64,000 nt of DNA from Pseudomonas sp. PB120. Its GTDB lineage: Bacteria > Pseudomonadota > Gammaproteobacteria > Pseudomonadales > Pseudomonadaceae. The notes under the pieces were generated by a model. That model ran no database searches, had not been told where the DNA came from, and saw nothing but the letters and a program-made list of their open reading frames with translations. Position 1 is the stretch's first letter; each line of letters starts with the position of its first letter. The stretch spans positions 1 through 64,000 of the forward strand of contig NZ_RWIN01000020.1 in the NCBI RefSeq assembly GCF_009761815.1, written 5' to 3'. Made by a program: the position numbers and the translations under genes. Positions 18,506 to 25,557 of this stretch are shown piece after piece.

Positions 18506-19305
18506 AACGTCTACCCCGCGCGCCCTCCGAGGCGGTGATCGAAGTCCGTGGCCTGTGCAATCGCTTTGGCAGCCAGAGCGTGCATGAAAACCTCGATCTG
18601 GATTTGTACAAGGGTGAAATTCTGGCCGTGGTCGGTGGATCCGGCAGCGGCAAATCGGTGCTGTTGCGCAGCATCGTCGGTTTGCGCCAGCCCAGCGAAG
18701 GGGTGGTGAAGGTGTTTGGCCAGAACCTGCCGACGCTGCCTGAGCATGAGCGCTCAATGGTTGAACGCCGCTTTGGCGTGCTGTTCCAGAAAGGCGCCCT
18801 GTTCTCTTCGCTGACCGTGACCGAGAACGTCGCCCTGCCCCTCATCGAGCACACCGGCTTGAGCCGCAACGATGCCGAGCACCTGGCAGCGGTGAAACTG
18901 GCCCTGGCCGGGCTGCCGCTGTCGGCGGCGGACAAGTACCCCGCTTCGCTGTCCGGCGGCATGATCAAGCGCGCGGCACTGGCCCGGGCCTTGGCGCTGG
19001 ACCCGGACATCCTGTTTCTCGACGAGCCCACGGCCGGGCTCGACCCGATTGGCGCGGCAGCCTTCGACCAATTGATCCTGACCCTGCGCGACGCCTTGGG
19101 TCTGAGTGTTTTTCTGGTCACTCACGATCTCGACACGCTCTACACCATCACCGACCGGGTGGCGGTGCTGGCGCAGAAAAAAGTACTGGTGGCAGACGCC
19201 ATCGACAAAGTCTCGGAAACCAACGATGCGTGGATTCACGAATACTTCCATGGCCCTCGCGGCCGCGCGGCGCTGACCGCCGCTCAACAGTTGAACGAGG
19301 TCTGA
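18502..19305 (+). CDS. ABC transporter ATP-binding protein (MlaF-like)
   Basis: A 267-residue ATPase that would drive the MCE system. Walker A is GGSGSGKSVLLR near residues 48-59, the ABC signature LSGGMIKRAALARALALDP is of the MlaF variant type (SGGM), and Walker B is ILFLDEPTAGLDP followed by the H-loop VTHD. It starts with GTG overlapping the permease stop, so translation is coupled. The MCE gene follows after one base. Confidence 0.95.
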   Translation: MKRLPRAPSEAVIEVRGLCNRFGSQSVHENLDLDLYKGEILAVVGGSGSGKSVLLRSIVGLRQPSEGVVKVFGQNLPTLPEHERSMVERRFGVLFQKGALFSSLTVTENVALPLIEHTGLSRNDAEHLAAVKLALAGLPLSAADKYPASLSGGMIKRAALARALALDPDILFLDEPTAGLDPIGAAAFDQLILTLRDALGLSVFLVTHDLDTLYTITDRVAVLAQKKVLVADAIDKVSETNDAWIHEYFHGPRGRAALTAAQQLNEV

Positions 19306-19306
19306 C

Positions 19307-20245
19307 ATGGAAACCCGAGCCCATCATGTGCTGATTGGCCTGTTCACCGTCATTGTGGTGGCGGCCGCCCTGCTCTTCGGCTTGTGGCTGGCCAAGTCCA
19401 GCGTCGATACCGAGTTCAAGGATTACGAGATTGTCTTCAACGAGGCGGTCAGCGGCTTGTCCAAGGGCAGCGCCGTGCAGTACAGCGGGATCAAGGTCGG
19501 TGACGTGGTGACATTGCGCCTGGACCCGAATGACCCGCGCCGGGTACTGGCGCGGATTCGTCTGGGCGGCGACACGCCGATCAAGGAAGACACCCAGGCC
19601 AAGCTGGCGCTGACCGGGATCACCGGCACCTCGATCATCCAGCTCAGCGGCGGCACACCCCAGAGCCCGAAACTCAGAGGCAAGGACGGCAATCTGCCGA
19701 CCATTGTGGCGTCGCCCTCGCCCATTGCCCGTTTGCTGAACGACAGTAACGACCTGATGGCCGGCGTGAATACGCTGATGCAAAACGCCAACCTGATGTT
19801 TTCCACGGAGAACGTCGAGCGCATCAGCAAAACCCTGGAACACCTTGAGCTAACCACCGGGACCATTGCCGACCAGCGCGGCGACATCCGCCAGGCCATG
19901 CAGCAACTGGCATCAGTCGGCAAACAGGCCGGCACCATGCTCGAGCAGACGTCTGCGCTGATGCGCAACGCCAATGGCTTGCTCAACGATAACGGCAAGC
20001 AGATGTTCGGCAGTGCCGAGCAGGCGATGAAGTCACTGGAACAAAGCAGTGCGACCATCAACAAATTGCTCAGCAGCAATCAGGATTCGCTCAACAGCGG
20101 CATGCAAGGCCTCAATGGCCTGGCGCCGGCGGTGCGTGAACTGCGCGACACCCTGACCTCGTTGCGCGCGATATCCCAACGCCTGGAAGCCAACCCCAGC
20201 GGCTACTTGCTGGGCAATGACAAGAACAAGGAGTTCACGCCATGA
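19307..20245 (+). CDS. MCE-domain (MlaD-like) lipid-binding protein
   Basis: A 312-residue single-pass protein. The N-terminal helix (residues about 7-31, VLIGLFTVIVVAAALLFGLWL) anchors it in the inner membrane, and the MCE domain (about 38-120) contains the typical YEIVFNEAVSGLSKGSAVQY start and the ITGTSIIQLSGG segment. A long coiled region follows to residue 300. MCE proteins form hexameric rings or tubes that shuttle lipids across the periplasm. The ATG overlaps the ATPase region by spacing of one base, and the next gene overlaps its stop. Confidence 0.94.
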   Translation: METRAHHVLIGLFTVIVVAAALLFGLWLAKSSVDTEFKDYEIVFNEAVSGLSKGSAVQYSGIKVGDVVTLRLDPNDPRRVLARIRLGGDTPIKEDTQAKLALTGITGTSIIQLSGGTPQSPKLRGKDGNLPTIVASPSPIARLLNDSNDLMAGVNTLMQNANLMFSTENVERISKTLEHLELTTGTIADQRGDIRQAMQQLASVGKQAGTMLEQTSALMRNANGLLNDNGKQMFGSAEQAMKSLEQSSATINKLLSSNQDSLNSGMQGLNGLAPAVRELRDTLTSLRAISQRLEANPSGYLLGNDKNKEFTP

Positions 20246-20868
20246 AGCTTGCGCACCTCGCCCTTATCGCCAGCTTCACGTGGCTCAGCGCGTGCTCGAT
20301 CCTGCCCAAGGCCGAGCCGTCTGATGTCTACCGACTGCCATCGGCCCAGAACAGCAGCCCCGCCAGCCACGCATCGCCGCAGCGCTGGTCGTTGCGACTG
20401 TCCAAGCCGCAGGCCAGCGAGGCGTTGAACAGCCCGAAAATCGCGGTCATCCCTCAGGGAGATTTGATCAGCAGCTACAAGGCCTCGCGCTGGAGCGACC
20501 CGGCGCCGGTGCTGCTGCGCAATCGTCTGCTCGATGGTTTCCAGCGTGACGGTCGAGTGCCGCTGTTGAGCACCGACGACAGCAATTTCCAGGCGGATCT
20601 GGAGCTGGGTGGGAGTCTGCAAGCGTTCCAGACCGAATACCAAGGCACGAATGCGAGCGTGGTCGTGCGGCTGGATGCCTTGTTGGTGCGCGGTTATGAC
20701 CAGCGAATCCTCGCCAGTCGGCGCTTTGAAGTCCGCCAGCCGCTCAGCGATGTGCAGGTGCCTTCGGTGGTCGCCGGGTTTGGGCAGGTGAGCGATCAGT
20801 TGACGGCGCAGGTGGTGAATTGGGCGGTTGAGCAAGGGCAAAAAGTCGCGCCGCCTCCTCGCCCTTAA
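20242..20868 (+). CDS. PqiC-like outer-membrane lipoprotein of the MCE operon
   Basis: A 208-residue ABC-type transport auxiliary lipoprotein. A lipobox L-S-A-C places the lipidated cysteine at residue 18. The mature domain resembles PqiC/YmbA: VYRLPS near the start, then paired strands including RWSDPAPVLLRNRLLDGFQ. It would receive lipid or dock the MCE protein at the outer membrane. The ATG overlaps the MCE stop (ATGA). The four-gene order permease, ATPase, MCE, lipoprotein matches the P. aeruginosa PA3211-PA3214 type, not the ttg2/mla locus. Confidence 0.9.
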   Translation: MKLAHLALIASFTWLSACSILPKAEPSDVYRLPSAQNSSPASHASPQRWSLRLSKPQASEALNSPKIAVIPQGDLISSYKASRWSDPAPVLLRNRLLDGFQRDGRVPLLSTDDSNFQADLELGGSLQAFQTEYQGTNASVVVRLDALLVRGYDQRILASRRFEVRQPLSDVQVPSVVAGFGQVSDQLTAQVVNWAVEQGQKVAPPPRP

Positions 20869-20882
20869 ATCCAACGAAGATC

Positions 20883-20987
20883 CCTGTGGGAGCGGGCTTG
20901 CCCGCGATGGTGGCAGGCTCACCGCATACATACAGAATGTACGCGTCATCGTTGACGTCCATCGCGAGCAGGCTCGCTCCTACAGGG
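20883..20987. repeat. Hybrid BIME with unlike arms
   Basis: The left arm is GTGGGAGCGGGCTTGCCCGC, the GCGGGC class of 14528, whereas the right arm, ATCGCGAGCAGGCTCGCTCC, belongs to the GCGAGC class. The spacer contains CGTCATCGTTGACGTCCAT, nearly identical to the spacer at 50312-50413. It lies between the convergent MCE operon and the gate-protein gene. Confidence 0.85.
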
Positions 20988-20996
20988 GCTTTGTGG

Positions 20997-22226
20997 TTAG
21001 CCGAAGAACCAGTAGCAAACGCCAATGGCGCCCAGCACGCCGGCCAGTTCCGCCAACAACGCACACCCCACCGCATGCCGTGCCCGCTGGATCCCCACCG
21101 CGCCGAAATACACGGCCAGCACGTAGAACGTCGTTTCCGTACTGCCCTGGATCGTCGCCGCCACCAGGGCCGGGAAGCTGTCTACGCCGGACGTCTTCAT
21201 GGTTTCGATCAGCATCGCCCGAGCGGCGCTGCCGGAGAACGGCTTGACCATCGCCGTCGGCAACGCATCGACGAAGCGCGTGTCCCAACCGGCCCATGCC
21301 ACCAGGTGCCGAATCCCGTCCAGACCAAAGTCCAATGCACCGGACGCACGCAGCACGCCGACCGCGCACAGCATCGCCACCAGGTACGGCAGCAGGTTCT
21401 TGGCCACGTCGAAGCCTTCTTTGGCGCCTTCGACAAACGCTTCGTAGACTTTCACTTTTCGCAGCGCGCCGATCACCAGGAACAGCATGATCAGCCCGAA
21501 CAGCGTCAGGTTGCCGAGGATCGAGGACAGACCTGCCAGCGCGGTCGCCGAGAGCGTCGCCAGCAGTGCCATGAAGCCACCGAGGATCAGGGCACCGGGA
21601 ATCAGGTAGGCCAGCACCACGGGGTCCCAGACGCGCAGGCGTTGCATGAACGCGACCGACAGGAAGCCGACGATGGTCGAGCAACTGGTGGCCAGCAGAA
21701 TCGGCAGGAACACCAGGGTCGGATCGGGCGCACCTTGCTGGGCGCGGTACATGAAGATGGTCACCGGCAGCAGCGTCAACGACGACGCGTTAAGCACAAG
21801 GAAAAGGATTTGAGCGTTACTGGCGATTGTGGCACTGGGATTGAGCTCTTGCAGCGCCTTCATGGCTTTGAGGCCGATAGGCGTGGCCGCATTGTCCAGG
21901 CCGAGGGCGTTGGCCGAGAAGTTGAGGGTGATCAGGCCGATGGCCGGGTGGCCGGCCGGGACCTCCGGCATCAGGCGCAGAAACAGCGGCCCCAGCGCTT
22001 TGGCCAGCCAATCGACGATCCCGGCCTTTTCGGCGATCCGCAGAAAGCCCAGCCAGAGGGTGAGGGTGCCGAACAGCAGGACCATCACTTCGACTGACAA
22101 TTTAGCCATGGCGAAAATGCTTTCCACCATCGCCGCGAAGATCCCGGCGTTGCCGCCGATCAGCCATTGCGCCAGTGCCGAAACGGCAGCCACGATGAAG
22201 AAGCCAAGCCACAGGCCATTAAGCAT
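20997..22226 (-). CDS. Fused SpmA/SpmB-like nucleoside-recognition (gate) membrane protein
   Basis: A 409-residue polytopic membrane protein. The N-terminal half carries a first gate domain (SANALGLDNAATPIGLKAM at about residues 105-123, the SpmA-type motif), and the C-terminal half a second (KPFSGSAARAMLIETM and QGSTETTFYVLAVYFGAVG, the SpmB-type motif). In sporulating Bacillus these are two proteins, SpmA and SpmB, involved in spore core dehydration; in non-sporulating pseudomonads the fused protein has no known function and may be a transporter. It is monocistronic, with a terminator from the neighbouring gltP behind its start. Confidence 0.85.
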   Translation of the reverse strand: MLNGLWLGFFIVAAVSALAQWLIGGNAGIFAAMVESIFAMAKLSVEVMVLLFGTLTLWLGFLRIAEKAGIVDWLAKALGPLFLRLMPEVPAGHPAIGLITLNFSANALGLDNAATPIGLKAMKALQELNPSATIASNAQILFLVLNASSLTLLPVTIFMYRAQQGAPDPTLVFLPILLATSCSTIVGFLSVAFMQRLRVWDPVVLAYLIPGALILGGFMALLATLSATALAGLSSILGNLTLFGLIMLFLVIGALRKVKVYEAFVEGAKEGFDVAKNLLPYLVAMLCAVGVLRASGALDFGLDGIRHLVAWAGWDTRFVDALPTAMVKPFSGSAARAMLIETMKTSGVDSFPALVAATIQGSTETTFYVLAVYFGAVGIQRARHAVGCALLAELAGVLGAIGVCYWFFG

Positions 22227-22280
22227 CAGTCAAATCCCCCGGAAGATGCGGCGAATGATAGCGGGGTAGCCAGAAACGAC

Positions 22281-22303
22281 AAACCCCGGATTTCTCCGGG
22301 GTT
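22281..22303 (-). terminator. Hairpin terminator, probably for gltP
   Basis: AACCCCGGA-TTTC-TCCGGGGTT is a perfect nine-bp stem with a four-base loop, followed on the minus strand by TTGTCGTTTC. The U-run is short. It lies beyond the BIME downstream of gltP and 55 bp before the start of the gate-protein gene. Confidence 0.6.
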
Positions 22304-22327
22304 CATTAGCTAGGCTGACGCTGATCA

Positions 22328-22419
22328 CTGTGGGAGCCAGCCTGCTGGCGATGAGGCCGACACATTCAACATCTCTGTTGTTGGGTATGCCGCTATCGCC
22401 AGCAGGCTGGCTCCTACAG
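22328..22419. repeat. BIME of the GCCAGCCTGCTGGC class
   Basis: Left arm CTGTGGGAGCCAGCCTGCTG and right arm CAGCAGGCTGGCTCCTACAG face each other across about 45 bp. The class is shared with the partial element at 1-47. It lies just downstream of gltP. Confidence 0.88.
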
Positions 22420-22442
22420 AACAGCCACCAAGGGATCAGCCA

Positions 22443-23774
22443 TCAGTTACGGGAAATCTCGCCAGCCGGCAGCTTTTCCTTGCTGCGCCAGTGCGGCAGG
22501 GAGTTCCAGTAGCGCTGGCCTTTGGCATCGTCGTACATGCCTTCCCAACGAGCGATAACCAGTACAGCCAGGGCGTTGCCGATCACGTTCAGTGCGGTAC
22601 GCGCCATGTCCATGATGCGGTCGACACCGGCGATGAACGCCAGGCCTTCCAGAGGAATTCCCACGCTGCCCAGCGTCGCCAGCAGCACCACGAACGACAC
22701 GCCCGGTACGCCGGCGATGCCTTTGGAGGTGACCATCAAGGTCAGCACTAGCAGCAATTGCTGGCTGATGGACAGGTCGATGCCGTACAGCTGGGCAATG
22801 AAGATCGCCGCGATGCTCTGGTACAGGGTCGAACCGTCGAGGTTGAACGAGTAACCGGTCGGCACCACGAAGCTGCAGATGGCCTTCGGCGCGCCGTAGG
22901 CTTCCATCTTCTCGATGACGCGTGGCAACACGGTTTCGGAGCTGGCGGTGGAGTAGGCCAGCACCAGCTCATCCTTGAAGATGCGCATCAGCTTGAGCAC
23001 CGAGAAGCCGAACAGGCGAGCGATCAGACCCAGCACCACGAAAGCGAAGAAGGCGATGGCGACGTAAACCAGGATGACCAGTTTGGCCAGCGGGATCAGG
23101 GAGGCGAAACCGAAGTTGGCCACGGTGACCGCGATCAAGGCAAACACGCCAATCGGGGCGTAGTTCATGATCATGTGGGTGACCTTGAACATGCTTTCCG
23201 ACACGCCCTGGAACATCTTCACCAGCGGCTCACGCAGGTCCGCTTGCAGGCTCGACAGACCGAGACCGAACAATACGGAGAAGAAGATGATCGGCAGCAT
23301 TTCGCCGCGCGCCATGGCGGCAAAGATGTTCGACGGGATCAGGTTGAGGATGGTTTCGATGAACGCGTGTTCATGCTGAACCTCGGCGGCCGTGGCCTGG
23401 TACTTGGAAATATCCACGGTACCCAGGGTGCTCATGTCGATGCCGGTGCCCGGGTGGAACACGTTGGCCAGCAACAGGCCGACCACGATGGCAATGGTAG
23501 TGACGATCTCGAAGTAAATGATGGTCTTCAGGCCGATACGCCCGAGTTTCTTCGCATCGCCGACGCCGGCAATGCCGACGATCAGTGAGGAGATCACGAT
23601 CGGGATCACGATCATCTTGATCAGACGGATAAAGATATCGCCTGCCGGTTGCAGGACGTTACTGATCCACCAGGCTTTTTCGGCACTGAAATGGTTGAGC
23701 AGCGCACCGATTGCAATCCCCAATACCAGACCGATGAGGATCTGCCAGGCGAGGCTAAGCTTTGCCTTCTTCAT
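22443..23774 (-). CDS. gltP: Glutamate/aspartate:proton symporter
   Basis: A 443-residue DAACS-family (EAAT-like) transporter that imports glutamate and aspartate with protons. Signatures seen are the serine-rich re-entrant loop AYSTASSETVLPRVIEKM, the NMDG-type segment seen here as FNLDGSTLYQSIAAIFIAQ, and the last hairpin region GLAFIAGVDRIMDMARTALNVIGNALA with its substrate-binding Asp and Asn/Arg. The start at 23774 (MKKAKLSLAWQ) is chosen since homologues start there and the upstream 51 codons look non-coding. P. aeruginosa gltP (PA5479) lies in the same position relative to algB-kinB. Confidence 0.95.
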   Translation of the reverse strand: MKKAKLSLAWQILIGLVLGIAIGALLNHFSAEKAWWISNVLQPAGDIFIRLIKMIVIPIVISSLIVGIAGVGDAKKLGRIGLKTIIYFEIVTTIAIVVGLLLANVFHPGTGIDMSTLGTVDISKYQATAAEVQHEHAFIETILNLIPSNIFAAMARGEMLPIIFFSVLFGLGLSSLQADLREPLVKMFQGVSESMFKVTHMIMNYAPIGVFALIAVTVANFGFASLIPLAKLVILVYVAIAFFAFVVLGLIARLFGFSVLKLMRIFKDELVLAYSTASSETVLPRVIEKMEAYGAPKAICSFVVPTGYSFNLDGSTLYQSIAAIFIAQLYGIDLSISQQLLLVLTLMVTSKGIAGVPGVSFVVLLATLGSVGIPLEGLAFIAGVDRIMDMARTALNVIGNALAVLVIARWEGMYDDAKGQRYWNSLPHWRSKEKLPAGEISRN

Positions 23775-23960
23775 ATCTTTACCCTTACTTGCGTTTGACT
23801 CAGGCAGATGCAAGAACTGAATCGCTTGTGGCGAAAAGTCTTGTGCACCTGCCCCGTATAAGGTGCCCTGGAGCGCGTGTTTGCGGCTCTCTGGCAGGCG
23901 AAAAAAGGCGCAACTATTCCGATGCAAGGAAGCAACGTCTAATGCCGTAAACGCCTACCC

Positions 23961-23988
23961 TATGCCGAATCGGCATGAGCTTTTTTTG
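23961..23988 (+). terminator. Orphan intrinsic terminator facing out of the gltP 5' region
   Basis: ATGCCG-AAT-CGGCAT followed by GAGC and TTTTTTT reads as a terminator on the plus strand, yet no plus-strand gene precedes it; gltP points the other way. A TTGACT at 23795-23800 with a weak TGAATC 17 bases later could start a transcript of about 160 nt ending here. The stem is only six bp, so the call is tentative. Confidence 0.5.
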
Positions 23989-24350
23989 TTGAAACGTCCG
24001 TCCCAACCGGTTCGGATACGACATATCGGCAGGCATAAGTGCCGTGAACCGGCCATCACAGGGTGGGTTGAGTGTTTTTTGATCAGGCGTCAGAAGGGTT
24101 TTTTTCAGGAAAAATCGGCGAGGAATGACGAAAAATAGAAGCAAACGTTTTGCTGTTTTTCTCGATGTACGGTTGCGAGTGACGCGCAAAGAAAAACATT
24201 TCTCAAGGAAATCAAAGGGAATTGAAAAAAGAAGCAGCGAATCCGAGTGGATCGCTGTGTTTCAACGCATTGCGCGAAGAAGCTCTCCGCAAGTTCGTCG
24301 AGTCATAGATGATCGGCGAACCTGCGTCGCAGCTTTTACCTGACCCGGCC
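23989..24350. other. Intergenic DNA without a recognised gene
   Basis: Part of the 813-bp gap between gltP and the DUF1328 gene. It is richer in A and T runs than its surroundings. Open frames here (for example 24125-24343) lack ribosome sites and family resemblance. One bulged hairpin is visible at 24235-24257 (CAGCGA-a-TCC / GGATCGCTG). Confidence 0.6.
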
Positions 24351-24480
24351 CTTTCGCAGGTACTCCCTGTACCCGTAGGTCACTCCGCCCCTGACACAGG
24401 CAGAACATCCCGACCCCTTGGTCATGCGTCTACCGTCCTCGGGTAGCGCAATGGAAAGAAGCCATGCTGCTTCTTTCATG
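24351..24480. other. Tandem hairpin array, candidate structured RNA (Rsm-like on minus strand)
   Basis: Within 120 bp five inverted repeats follow one another: GGTAC/GTACC (24359-24373), GTCA/TGAC (24379-24395), GACC/GGTC (24412-24423), GCG-t-CTACC/GGTAG-CGC (24426-24449), and a perfect nine-bp GAAAGAAGC/GCTTCTTTC (24454-24477). On the minus strand the loops of the first and fourth read AGGGA and CGAGGAC, presenting GGA as in RsmA-binding sRNAs, and further GGA triplets occur between. On the plus strand the last hairpin could be a terminator. It lies 108 bp downstream of the DUF1328 gene, so it could instead be its 3' UTR. Identity unknown. Confidence 0.4.
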
Positions 24481-24587
24481 TGACGAATTCAGTACCGCAC
24501 CGAAAATTTATAAGTCGCTCCATTCGCCCTGGCACTTCCGCCCAAGAGCAGGGCGGCTGCCAGTGTCTGTAGCGAAGGGGCTCATAT

Positions 24588-24752
24588 TCAGCCTCGGCCG
24601 CGGCGGCCAAAGAAGAACGAAGCGATAAACATCACCAGGAACACGACAAAGAGAATCTTGGCGATACCCGTGGCGGTGCCCGCGATACCACCGAAGCCTA
24701 GAACGGCCGCGACGATGGCAATGATCAAGAATGTAATTGCCCAGCTCAACAT
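24588..24752 (-). CDS. DUF1328 small membrane protein (YtjA type)
   Basis: A 54-residue protein (begins [20 protein letters not shown], ends FFFGRRGRG) found by reading the minus strand. It is almost wholly hydrophobic with two short membrane helices around [14 protein letters not shown], the DUF1328 pattern, and a basic tail. AGGAG sits nine bases before the ATG. Family members are abundant, often stress-induced, and of unknown function. It lies 81 bp behind the 95-residue membrane protein gene on the same strand and may be cotranscribed with it. Confidence 0.9.
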   Translation of the reverse strand: MLSWAITFLIIAIVAAVLGFGGIAGTATGIAKILFVVFLVMFIASFFFGRRGRG

Positions 24753-24833
24753 GGTGATTCTCCTTACGCTTCTATTTAGAGGTCGTACTTATGGTGCTTT
24801 TCCCGGCGCAAGGGACGCGCCAAGTTCAGTTGC

Positions 24834-25121
24834 TTAAAAGATCCAACGTTCCTGACGCGGCATGTCATCCACAGGCTGTGCCTGGTCGACGTCCATCATT
24901 CGCATCGGGGCGCTGTCAGCCGGATTTGCGCTGGCGGCGCTGAAATGAGTTTGGGTCGGGTGTTGAATCGATACTCGAACCGCGTCTTGCTGCTGACTCT
25001 GCTCCCAGCGCTGAAACTGCTGGCCGCCAATCAGAGTGATCAAAAGCGCCAGAACGGCAAACAGGCCCTGCTGGATATGCAGTGGCGAGATACGCAACTG
25101 GGCGGCACGTTGGCGACTCAT
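24834..25121 (-). CDS. Small single-pass membrane protein of unknown function
   Basis: A 95-residue protein with a basic N-terminus (MSRQRAAQLRISPLHIQQ), one hydrophobic helix at about residues 19-34 (LFAVLALLITLIGGQQ) and a polar, Gln/Asp-rich tail ending PRQERWIF. It should sit in the inner membrane with the tail outside. It is divergent from algB across 436 bp. A hypothetical gene in this position (PA5482) is known in P. aeruginosa next to algB, which supports its being real. AGGAG lies upstream. No function is recognised. Confidence 0.78.
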   Translation of the reverse strand: MSRQRAAQLRISPLHIQQGLFAVLALLITLIGGQQFQRWEQSQQQDAVRVSIQHPTQTHFSAASANPADSAPMRMMDVDQAQPVDDMPRQERWIF

Positions 25122-25146
25122 CCTGAAGCTCCTCCCACACTGGGGT

Positions 25147-25191
25147 GATCTGGTTTAGGGCGTTGTTTATTGCCCTGGGTTATTCAGATCA
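25147..25191. other. Nested palindrome upstream of the small membrane protein gene
   Basis: Outer arms GATCTG (25147-25152) and CAGATC (25185-25190) enclose inner arms AGGGC/GCCCT (25157-25161, 25172-25176). It begins 25 bp before the reverse-strand start at 25121, where it could form a 5' UTR structure or operator. No known site matches. Confidence 0.35.
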
Positions 25192-25280
25192 TTGCAGCCC
25201 GCATGCCAGTTTTTTGGTGGAAAAATATCTATGCAAATCAACAAGTTACGCATGATGTCCAAATTGCCTCGGACGCATCC

Positions 25281-25321
25281 TGCACGATGACCTGTCTGAG
25301 GTCGTGCGAAATGCACGATAA
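25281..25321. promoter_or_regulatory. Three-copy GCACGA element upstream of algB
   Basis: TGCACGATGA (25281-25290) and TGCACGATAA (25312-25321) are direct repeats 31 bp apart, about three helical turns, with the inverse TCGTGC (25302-25307) between them. The arrangement allows either an operator for a dimeric protein or two mutually exclusive RNA hairpins sharing the central arm. The binder is unknown. Confidence 0.4.
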
Positions 25322-25367
25322 GTTCGTAGGAGGGTTTGAATAATTTTGAATTGAGAGGAGGGCGCAG

Positions 25368-25526
25368 ATGTCACACAGGGACGTAGGCAATGGCCTGAAA
25401 AATGGTTTTTTGATGAAAAACCAACAAAATCAGTCCATTAGCCGTAGGGTGCAGAGAAGGCTACCCTGCCACGGCCAGAATCGACCAGAATCAACCATGC
25501 AACTTGCCCGATTTTTCCGGGACTAA
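25368..25526 (+). CDS. Candidate 52-residue small protein preceding algB
   Basis: An ATG at 25368 with a very strong ribosome site (GAGAGGAGGG, 25353-25362) opens a 52-codon frame beginning MSHRDVGNGLKNGFLM and ending at TAA 25524-25526, 31 bp before algB. The product is basic and Gln/Asn/Arg-rich with one Cys and no recognisable domain. Codon use (AAT, CAA, CGA, AGG) is unlike the neighbouring core genes. It could be a leader peptide, a true small protein or chance. The remaining parts of the 25122-25557 gap hold only the palindromes listed. Confidence 0.35.
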   Translation: MSHRDVGNGLKNGFLMKNQQNQSISRRVQRRLPCHGQNRPESTMQLARFFRD

Positions 25527-25557
25527 CCCAAGATCATTCTTTAAGGAGCGTAGGAAA

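Noticed and set aside
20886..22097. A 403-codon plus-strand frame over the gate-protein gene
   Set aside because: Shadow frame; the minus-strand protein has clear domains.
23914..24189. A 91-codon minus-strand frame upstream of gltP
   Set aside because: Basic, low-quality translation; crosses the orphan terminator.
24125..24343. A 72-codon plus-strand frame in the gltP-DUF1328 gap
   Set aside because: No ribosome site and no family resemblance; region looks regulatory.
24786..24833. AlgU promoter for the DUF1328 gene
   Set aside because: GAACTT occurs near 24822 on the minus strand, but no TCTGA-like -10 lies 16-17 bases further on.
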